Positions 57,416 to 64,000 of a DNA stretch of 64,000 nucleotides are shown here, in pieces. The notes below the pieces were generated by a model. That model was not told the DNA's origin. It saw nothing but the letters and a program-made list of their open reading frames with translations, and searched no databases. Source of the stretch: Lucifuga dentata (taxonomy: Eukaryota; Chordata; Actinopteri; Ophidiiformes; Bythitidae); the NCBI GenBank assembly GCA_014773175.1, contig VXCM01000150.1, forward strand, positions 186,001 through 250,000, given 5' to 3'. Numbering within the stretch: position 1 is the stretch's first letter; every line of letters begins with the position of its first letter. The position numbers and the translations under genes are program-made.

Positions 57416-57446
<31 letters not shown>

Positions 57447-57599
57447 TAAAATGTTCCACTTCCAAGATTTTAAAGCATGGACAAAGTTCAAAAGTGTTAT
57501 TGGCTGTGGAACAACTAAGCTGTCACCACAGTCTGTCTTGGATTTCAGCAGAGATCATGTGATCTTGTGTGAGAGATGATTTAACAGTAGGTTTAAGCT

Positions 57600-57638
<39 letters not shown>

Positions 57639-60600
57639 ATGCATGTGCGTGTGCACGGTGGTTGGTATGTTTGGACTATGCAGGTTATGTTGTGCCTGAA
57701 CTGTGTGTGTATGTAAATACTCAGCGTTCCACGTCCTCTACTTTAATACTTTCACCCCTATCAGGTAAACGTCTGCAGGTTAAGCTGTGGCATCTCAGCA
57801 GAGAGATCGGAGAGAATGAGAGAGAAAAAGAGGGAAAAGGATAAAAATAAAGGAATAGTTGGTACATCCTCTAGAGTCAGTCGGTCAGAGTCAGAGTAGT
57901 TAGCATGATTAGCGCTCAGAGAGGCGGTATATCTCTGTCTCTGTTTGTGTTGTGGCAGATCTCCAGGGAATACACACAGTGAGAGGCTTGTCTGGATCGC
58001 AGGGAATGACAACCATAACCACAACACAGCCTCGCTTTCAGGCTAGATTTATATATAAAAGATATTAATTAAAGGCTTCTTTGTTTGTTATGACTCCTCC
58101 ATCTAGAGTTGGGAGAAGTGCCGCTAGCTCGGGCTTGGATACATTTGGTGAAGGGGTCGGAGTCAGGGTCAGAAGAATGGGATATGGTTGTTGTAGAGAG
58201 GTAAATGAAAAAAAGGTTGTGAGAGAGTGAAAGATGTATACCACAGAACTATGCATGGGAAAACCAATGATGCCACTACAGGACAAATATGCCACGCATA
58301 TTTGAAAGTTTTGTATGGTTAACCCCTAAACTGCCTCACTTAGTCTGTTTGTCTCTTTCTGTCTGTCTCCATCTGTTTGTCTTCCCTGCATTTAACACAC
58401 ATTTTCTCACGTTCTCTCTTTCTTTATGTTTTTAATTCCTGTTCAGAGAAGTGGAACTAGGCGTATTTAACCCCATCTCTCCACCTTCCCATAATCCTTT
58501 ATGCCACTTCACTCATCTCTCTCTGTGTTTGTATGAGGTGTGAACTATGTATGTGCAGCAGATGATTGTATTTATCACTGTTTGCTCAGGACCCTGGGCA
58601 AGAGAAAAGGGAATGAAAACACAGACCGCCAAAGCATCCGTGTACCAATGCAAACATTCAGATCACACACATGTCCACACGCAGGGGATGCACCGTCAAA
58701 CAGATCCAGTGACACACACACACACTCTGACACGTCTTTGATATTCATGCACGCAAGCACAATCCCATTACACAGACCAGTAGTTCATGTGCTATATTTT
58801 CTCTCTTTTCCCAGCGGTGAAGCAGTGTGATCTAAGCCCTTGCGGCCGTGGGGCAACATGCCAGGAGTCTCCTGGTGGTTACCGGTGCCTCTGCCCCCCT
58901 GGATGGACTGGCAGGACATGCCAACTGGGTCAGTTTATTCATTTCTACCCTCAGGATTAAACAGATGCTACTTCATGTGAAGTAGAGGGTAACTGTCCCT
59001 AATTAACAGTCTCTTGTTAAAAAAAATATGCGCTCATATTTGGAAAAAATCACAAGCATACAGTGTGGTCCAAAAGTCTGAGACCACATTGAAAATCTGT
59101 GATGTTTTCCATGTAAATCTGGAAACAATCAGAAAGTCTGACATCACAAGAAGCTCTTTGGAACATTGNATGTTTTCCATGTAAATCTGGAAACAATCAG
59201 AAAGTCTGACATCACAAGAAGCTCTTTGGAACATTGTCAAATCATGCTGGGATAACTTTGTTCATCAGGTTTTGCACAAACTTGTGGACTCCATGCCAGC
59301 TCGATGCATGCTGTCACTAAAGCAAAAGGGGGACATACCCAATATGAAGATATTCTGAAATTCATATGCATTTTTCAAAGATTCAGCTTTTCACTCAAAT
59401 TGTTTAGCTTATATTATCATTTGTAATGAAAAATCTTGTATTAAATTAAAAAAGAATGCAAAATAGAAGCGTTTTCACAGTGGTCTGACTTTTTGGACCC
59501 CACTGTGTGTGTGTGTGTGTGTGTGTGTATGCGTGTGTGTGCATCTATATCGATAGATAGATAGATAGACAGATAGATAGATAGATAGATATGGATATTA
59601 ATTAATTAGCATGTTGCACTTTACATAAACCTGTGTGAGTGTTTCACTTGCAAAAAATGACAGTCATCATGAACAGCAATATGAGCAAAGAAATAACCTT
59701 AAAATCAAAACAAAAAGAAACAAAATTTTTTGATACTGAGCACGAAATACAGCACAATGTGATATCCAAATCACTAAAGCCGGGGTTGCTGAGAAGGTGC
59801 CAGAACTATCCATTTATCTGGGTCTGTATGAAATAATTTTTGCTCCCGCAAATGCTTTAAAAGTTAATCCATTAAAACATCACTACAGTTGTTTTTGCAA
59901 TGTATCTTAATGAGATAATCTGATATTTGTCATCTACAGCAAAATCTATTCATAGGATTTCTTATACAAGTTAAATCAATCTGAGCCAGTTTCCAAAGCA
60001 GCAAAATCTGCATTTTAATGTGTAGTATGTGATTAGGTGTTCAGTTTGAAAAGAAATATGCATTTAAAGCACAAATGAGTGAGCCAAATGAGCCAAAGGC
60101 ATGTTAATTCCCTCGTCGACGCATTCTGACTCTGAATCAGTGTTCTATCAATGCATTGTCACGTCTCTCTGAGCTACCTTTACTCATATTGACAGGTATG
60201 CTCCCAAAGGGTTGCTGTGTTAGAAAGTACAGCAGAGGGGATATGGTATGGAATCAGGTCATACAGACACACACACACACATACACTGTATATAACGTAC
60301 AGAGGCTTGGGGCTTATGAAGTGCAAACGGAGACATATTTCAGGATGACAGCCTTTGCTGCTCCTCTGTGTTACAGTGATATGTCACCCTGACACTTCTA
60401 GAATCCCCCGCAGTTTCACATCACAGGTCAATAACTCACAGTCTAACACACTTTCACGCACATCCACACAAACACACATGCACACATAAGCTGTTTATTT
60501 TAGCTTTAGTCCATAGGCAGAGCATCAGGTGAAAAACAAATGGTGAAAAGCAATTATACTGTCTATTAGTTTCACTCTTTTATTAGCTTACTTCTGTTCC

Positions 60601-63600
60601 CACATTTCCTCCAGTCGATGTGCAATTATTCACAAGGCAGAACCTCAGGCTATTCCCATAGATACCTCCATCCACCCAGACACACTGGTGCAAAATCCTA
60701 ATAGGTCTCACAGATTGTAAGAGGTTTGGATTACCTATAACTGACTGACAACTTCCCCCTTATTCATTCAGTGTCGCTTTCTAATCCTTCTCTACTATCA
60801 GAGCCCTCGGGGGGTCCTGCTTCAACACTCCCACACTGAGTCAGAGGGTGGGATAAGAATACACTGGACAGTTTTAAACTCAGTAGGGAACTTGCGTTTA
60901 AATACAGAAGATGGACCATTATCAGATGCTGCGTTTCCTGCTGGCTTTTGCACAGCAGTTCAATTCAATTTAGGAGTCCACTTGAAAATTTTAATAACTT
61001 TGGTTTAACTGGTGGCTAAAGATCACTAGTCACTGGGAGCTGCGTGAGATGCATTTTAATTGCATTATTTAATTGTTGCAGGGTGTTTGTGTGTTACTTG
61101 GACAAAAGGGGATTTATTAGATGTGATGTTTCATTTTAGTCAGTAGTTTAATTATTGTGCTCTTATTATATTCTTAATCATCTTATAGAATAGGGTTAGA
61201 CAATTATTGGTTCATTGATTTCTTAGGGCACAATTAGATTTCAATTCAAATCCAGATGTCAGCTTCTAATCTTCAGTCAAAATGCTGGTGTTATTATCAG
61301 CCTTCAAAAAAAAAAAAANAAAAAAAAAAAAAAACATATAGGTGTAATATACCTACTGGTGGTGACAGTGTTTCCAAGTATTTCTCAAATTTATTTTCTC
61401 TCTTCAGACACCAATGAGTGTGAAATGAGTATATGTGTCCATGCCCGCTCTTGTCGAAACCTGATCGGTGGATACCTGTGTGACTGCCTTCCTGGATGGG
61501 TGGGGCCAAACTGTGACAGCAGTGAGTATGACAAAGAAAGGAAAGGAAAGGAAAGGAAAGGAAAGGAGAGGAGACGAGAGGAAAGGAAGTTAATGTGAAT
61601 GAGATTATTGACTGGTCTAATTCACCCAATTAGTCTTGTATGTGACTCATATGTGACAGTCTTTGACCACCATTTTATACACAAATATGGAAATTTAAAG
61701 GAACAGTCTGACACATCTTACACACTTATGACATCACTGACTCACATCTGACACTCACTTCAATTTGTTCTCTGCTTTTACATTGTATATTGCCCTAAAA
61801 CGACTAAAACTGTAAAAATGTAAGTAAAAAAGGTTATGTACTTGTGTGCACTGTTTTGCACCACCCCATGTGTGCTTATTTCTTGTATTAATGTAGTGTT
61901 TTGGGTACTTTGCTTTCTAGGAAACAGCAGCTGTCAGGGTTTGTGTCTGAACAGTGGACGCTGTGAGGTGAGAGTCCGGGCTCTGTAGACTAATTTGCCT
62001 GTCCTGTCCTATCAGCATCTCTCTGCATATTAGTCCCAGCACTCTGTCTGCCTCACACATTGTTCTCTACACTGTCACCATCTTTTATCAGTCACAGTCT
62101 ATTCCTTAAAATTAAGAATTCTCAGGCAAGTTGAGAAGCAAACGTAATGAAGGGAATATTAGTTGTGGAAAAGCCCAAATTGTTTCAAGCCTTCTGCAGG
62201 AAACCTTGTAACCTTTTTATTTTGTCTCCAGCTGTGAGCAGTGTTTTGTTTCGTGGCCTGTGGTAGATCTGCAGATCAATAAAAACTTCCTTTTTCCTTC
62301 ACTAGTGCTTGTTCTCCCCATTTCATATCATGTTCACTCTCATGTGCATCTTACATATGTTACACACAACTTTGCCTACACAATCACATGCCAATGTATA
62401 CTTATGCTGTCCCACTTAGGACCTGGTTTCAGGGTCCAGATGCTTGTGCCCACCTGGTTTCTCTGGAAAATACTGCGAGAACACCCCAAGTCCTTGTGAT
62501 AGTTCCCCCTGTCAGCATGGAGGACAATGTGTGGAGAAGGATGCAAGGACTGCTACCTGCAACTGTCCCGTGGGATACTCAGGATCATTCTGTGATGTGG
62601 GATAACTTTCATAGATCTTAACTTTACATTAAGAGTTCCTAAACTTTTTCACTACAAAGACATCATATACTGTATGTAGATGTGTGTTAGCCTCCACTAC
62701 TTATGGCTCCATCTTTATTTTCTTTTTTTGTCTGCATGTGACTAATTCATTGTGTGGAATTCTTAAATGGTACACGTTTTTTGAAAGTAAAGGTGAAATT
62801 AAATATTTTTTCCATGTTAACAAGGATATCCCATAACCTCCTTAGGACCTCTTGAGGTCCTAGAGTCCCATTTCCTACCTATATCAGTCAGTGGGTTGGT
62901 GGGTTGGTACAAGGGTGTGTCTGAAAGTAGAGTGCTGAGTTACTGCATAACATAAAGCTTATTACATTATTATTGTATTATTATATCACATTTATTATTC
63001 CATTCATTGATTTGCTCATTCTACTGTTTTAGATAGTGGTTGATCTGTGCAATCCCAACCCATGCCAGCAGGGAGCACCCTGTCACAGCGCTGAGGGCAG
63101 ATACATGTGTTCCTGTCCTGAGGGTTATTTTGGTAGTGAGTGCATGACCCTCAAAGACCCATGCATTGGTCAGCATTGTCCAGGTAAGGGAAATGTGTAT
63201 TTGAACCCTAGATGTATAACAAAACCTTTATACCTTGTGACTGAACTCTTTGTGTCTTTAGGTGCCATATCTGACACAACTCAGGGGGGCGTCAGCTTCT
63301 ATGTGGTGCTGGTGGGCATCTTAGCTTTGGTGACAGTCTGCGGCTGTGCAGCCTGTGCCTTTATCCTCTCCCTCCTACACCAAAAGCGGAAAAAGCAGCA
63401 AGCCGTCCCACAGGAAGAAGGCATCAACAATCAGAGGGAGCTTGTCAACCTCATCAGAAACGTGGACCGTCCTGTGCCCCTCCTGCCCCCTGCCACACCG
63501 CTCGCACGCACACCGACCCCTGCACCCATCTCACGATGCTACGAGGAGATCGAACTGACCCTACCTCCCTCTCCGGCACCTTCACACCCTTCCCCAGCCC

Positions 63601-63698
63601 TAAAACCGGCCCATGCCCCCAAACTGGACATTTCAAACCGTGAGAGGGAGAAGCTGAACCGCATTCACTACACAGACAACCAGGAACTGGAGGTCTGA
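27272..63698 (+). CDS. Shortened Jagged-family Notch ligand (14 coding exons, 9 EGF repeats)
   Basis: Single-pass DSL ligand for Notch. Exons: 27272-27352, 32023-32349, 46639-46696, 51346-51594, 52745-52805, 53053-53183, 55144-55263, 55904-56017, 58815-58928, 61408-61521, 61921-61967, 62420-62596, 63033-63183, 63262-63698; 726 aa. Domains: signal peptide; MNNL ([16 protein letters not shown]); DSL 194-236 ([14 protein letters not shown]); EGF1-9; TM about 594-617; basic stop-transfer KRKK; cytoplasmic tail of about 109 aa. Jagged hallmarks are [17 protein letters not shown] (EGF3), HACLSSPC (EGF4), NECE with [14 protein letters not shown] (EGF6), LKDPC after EGF9, and [12 protein letters not shown] in the tail. 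EGF10-16 and the cysteine-rich region are missing. Alternative starts: ATG 27194 (+26 aa) or 27320 (-16 aa). JAG1 and JAG2 are about 1,220-1,240 aa. I leave the symbol blank because orthology is unsettled. Confidence 0.93.
27353..32022. other. Jagged-like gene intron 1 (4.7 kb)
   Basis: No coding exon seen. Contains a poly-A run (28304-28333), a G-run with a single N (28595), (CA)n at 28695-28722 and the (CA)n-N-(TG)n block at 30505-30604. Confidence 0.85.
30505..30604. repeat. (CA)n - N - (TG)n
   Basis: About 55 bp of CA repeat, one N (30561), then about 42 bp of TG repeat. The switch to the complementary repeat exactly at the N suggests two contig ends joined inside repeats, with true sequence missing or one arm inverted. 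Confidence 0.9.
35651..35985. mobile_element. LINE/SINE-type dispersed fragment
   Basis: Contains the widespread fish-repeat phrases CAGCAGTCATTGGGCAAGAA, TGGACAGGCCGCCAGTCCAC, TTGGACTGTGGGAGGAAACC and GAACATGCAAAGGTC in the usual order. No intact coding frame. Recognised from memory of common teleost repeats, not by search. Confidence 0.6.
36118..36811. mobile_element. TTAA MITE copy containing two single-N duplications
   Basis: Bounded by TTAA at 36118-36121 and 36808-36811, with the family's ends AGGACCATAC and GTATGGTCCT. It contains N at 36269 (66-bp perfect duplication 36203-36268/36270-36335) and N at 36628 (61-bp duplication 36567-36627/36629-36689). Without these the element would be about 565 bp, matching other copies. 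Confidence 0.85.
38305..38406. repeat. (GATA)n microsatellite
   Basis: Two GATA tracts, 38305-38349 and about 38368-38406, split by a short unique stretch. Confidence 0.95.
39018..39178. other. Assembly gap (161 N)
   Basis: Run of N after (TG)n and a G-run, inside intron 2 of the Jagged-like gene. Confidence 0.99.
39839..40087. repeat. (CT)n tracts
   Basis: Long CT repeats at 39839-39942 (one N at 39890) and 40036-40087; another lies at 40430-40466. Confidence 0.95.
40088..40170 (-). mobile_element. LINE-tail-like fragment
   Basis: GGCTATATTGGCATGACCAT and TATAGTATTGCCAAAGCA form a phrase common at the ends of fish non-LTR elements. Recognised by memory only. Confidence 0.4.
41612..41661. 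repeat. (CA)n microsatellite
   Basis: About 50 bp of CA repeat. Confidence 0.95.
43257..43650. mobile_element. TTAA MITE copy with replaced left arm
   Basis: TTAAAGGACCATAC at 43257, then the family left arm is replaced by a hairpin: GATCTGAAAATGCTTCC is mirrored by GGAAGCATTTTCGGATC about 45 bp later. After that the element resumes the family interior and has a normal right arm ending CCTTTAA at 43644-43650. Confidence 0.75.
49372..50099. mobile_element. TTAA MITE copy containing two single-N duplications
   Basis: Starts TTAAAGGGCCATACCACC and ends GTATGTTCCTTTTAG, where the right TTAA is mutated. N at 49482 separates two identical 66-bp segments (49416-49481/49483-49548), and N at 49678 separates another 66-bp pair (49612-49677/49679-49744). 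Confidence 0.85.
50797..51201. mobile_element. A/T-rich element with 27-bp terminal inverted repeats
   Basis: The left end TATGGAAGCTCGAAACTGTC matches, inverted, the right end GGCAGTTTCGGGCTTCCATA with 2-3 differences over about 27 bp. The interior is made of AAATA/TTTAT repeats (AAAT-type on the left, TTTA-type on the right), so the whole 405 bp could fold back. Non-coding; MITE-like. Confidence 0.75.
52698..52744 (+). repeat. (TG)n abutting the exon 5 acceptor
   Basis: About 40 bp of TG repeat followed by TTCACAG and the exon encoding EGF1, so the repeat takes the place of a normal polypyrimidine tract. Confidence 0.9.
53184..55143. other. Jagged-like gene intron 6 (2 kb)
   Basis: No exon seen. 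Holds a C-run with a single N (53656), a LINE-like tail with (ATCGT)n at about 54060-54207, and (TG)n near 54893-54917. Confidence 0.8.
54060..54207 (+). mobile_element. Non-LTR retrotransposon 3' tail
   Basis: GAATTGCCCCTTGAGAGATA followed by AATAAAG and then the short tandem (ATCGT)n at about 54178-54205. The phrase 'TTGCCCC...GATAAATAAAGT' followed by a short tandem repeat is the usual 3' end of L2-like fish LINEs. The 5' limit is unclear. Confidence 0.55.
56018..58814. other. Jagged-like gene intron 8 (2.8 kb)
   Basis: Starts GTGATTG and runs at once into (CA)n (56032-56082). Holds a full MITE copy (56595-57168), (CA)n at 57417-57445 and (TG)n at 57602-57638. No exon seen. Confidence 0.85.
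56595..57168. mobile_element. TTAA MITE, full-length copy (574 bp)
   Basis: TTAA at 56595-56598 with AGGACCATACCGTCCATTTT, and TTAA at 57165-57168 preceded by the inverted right arm. It has no N, so it is a clean reference copy for the family. Confidence 0.88.
58929..61407. other. Jagged-like gene intron 9 (2.5 kb)
   Basis: No exon seen. Contains the Tc1-like relic (59059-59505), (TG)n and (GATA)n to 59590, and a poly-A run with a single N at 61319. Confidence 0.85.
59059..59505 (+). mobile_element. Tc1/mariner relic
   Basis: The left end CAGTGTGGTCCAAAAGTCTG is mirrored by the right end GTCTGACTTTTTGGACCCCA, then CTG; a TA precedes the left end. Inside, ATCAGGTTTTGCACAAACTT and AGCAAAAGGGGGACATACCC are remnants of a transposase C-terminus, frameshifted. 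A 67-bp duplication surrounds N at 59169 (59102-59168/59170-59236). Non-functional. Confidence 0.75.
62597..63032. other. Jagged-like gene intron 12
   Basis: A 436-bp intron between EGF8 and EGF9. The donor T|GTGGGA is weaker than its neighbours. Reading on from EGF8 gives Val-Gly-stop (TAA at 62603-62605). No additional EGF exon is present. Confidence 0.8.
63184..63261 (+). other. Jagged-like gene intron 13 (78 nt, open frame)
   Basis: Donor GTAAGG and acceptor TGTGTCTTTAG are good. Its length is a multiple of three with no in-frame stop, so retention would add 26 residues between the truncated EGF10 and the membrane. This is where ancestral Jagged exons for EGF10-16 and the cysteine-rich region would be expected. 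Confidence 0.85.
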
Positions 63699-64000
63699 CC
63701 CCTGAACCTTGAACTCTCAGGCTTCTGAGGAGTGTTTGCTTTATTTCGCATCCTTTGCACTCTCCTGCTTACAGGGTCCTGACACCAGCTGTGTCACTGT
63801 CGCAGTAATGGTGATGGGAACTCTGCTGAGACCTCTCCAGGTGACTCTGTGACCTTTACATGATCAGATGTGATCAGCAGACACTTTAGGAAGGAACTGA
63901 GGAGCAGCAGATATGTGATGTTAATTCTATGTTGATTGTAAGGCTCATCATCATCGTGACCCTTGAACTGAAAGCTAAGAAGATGAAGTAAGAACTAAAA
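63699..64000 (+). other. Start of the Jagged-like gene 3'UTR
   Basis: Non-coding after the TGA at 63696-63698. No AATAAA or ATTAAA before the window ends, so the transcript continues beyond it. Confidence 0.8.

Noticed and set aside
27272..63698. Calling the ligand gene a Delta (deltaB/deltaC or DLL3 orthologue)
   Set aside because: The size, EGF number and proximity to the 19q13 synteny block suggested Delta at first. EGF3 ([11 protein letters not shown]), EGF4 (HACLSSPC), EGF6 (NECE...NLIGGY), the [13 protein letters not shown] motif and the NNQRELVN tail are Jagged features, and the C-terminus lacks ATEV.
63036..63698. One continuous 220-aa frame as a single final exon
   Set aside because: It includes a 78-nt segment with a strong GT donor and AG acceptor whose removal gives a clean stub-to-TM junction. 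I treat it as an intron, with retention only as a possible isoform.

Overview
This is a vertebrate, almost certainly teleost fish, nuclear window. The evidence is multi-exon genes with GT-AG introns, dense (CA)n/(CT)n/(GATA)n microsatellites, a Tc1/mariner relic and TTAA-flanked MITEs, plus four genes whose spliced proteins match vertebrate families. Open frames other than the exons below are intronic or microsatellite shadows.

Layout: (1) itpkc (inositol-trisphosphate 3-kinase C), plus strand, 7 coding exons, 129-11805, conceptual product 699 aa. (2) actmap (actin maturation protease, C19orf54 in human), minus strand, 6 coding exons, 17666 down to 14744, 313 aa, tail-to-tail with itpkc. (3) snrpa (U1 snRNP protein A), plus strand, 6 coding exons, 19125-21049, 278 aa, head-to-head with actmap; its 3'UTR carries a textbook U1A autoregulatory polyadenylation-inhibition element. 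(4) A large Notch-ligand gene, plus strand, 14 coding exons, 27272-63698, 726 aa. Order and orientation of the first three match human 19q13 (ITPKC-ACTMAP-SNRPA).

The fourth gene is the main discovery. It is a Jagged/Serrate-type DSL ligand, not a Delta: MNNL domain, DSL domain and EGF repeats 1-9 align in order with JAG1/JAG2. It then stops after the first two cysteines of EGF10 and passes across a 78-nt intron straight into the transmembrane and cytoplasmic exon. EGF10-16 and the cysteine-rich region of normal Jagged proteins are absent, and there is no assembly gap at that point. Its position next to snrpa mirrors human SNRPB2-JAG1 on 20p12, so it may be a third vertebrate Jagged ohnolog that became compact and was lost in mammals. 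That history is inference and needs phylogeny.

The genes do not form a pathway; the window is a conserved synteny block. Introns and spacers hold seven copies of one TTAA-flanked long-TIR MITE family, another TIR element, LINE-like tails and microsatellites. The assembly has many single-N joins flanked by perfect 61-67 bp duplications, which are probably false duplications; a similar 29-bp one falls in itpkc exon 1.
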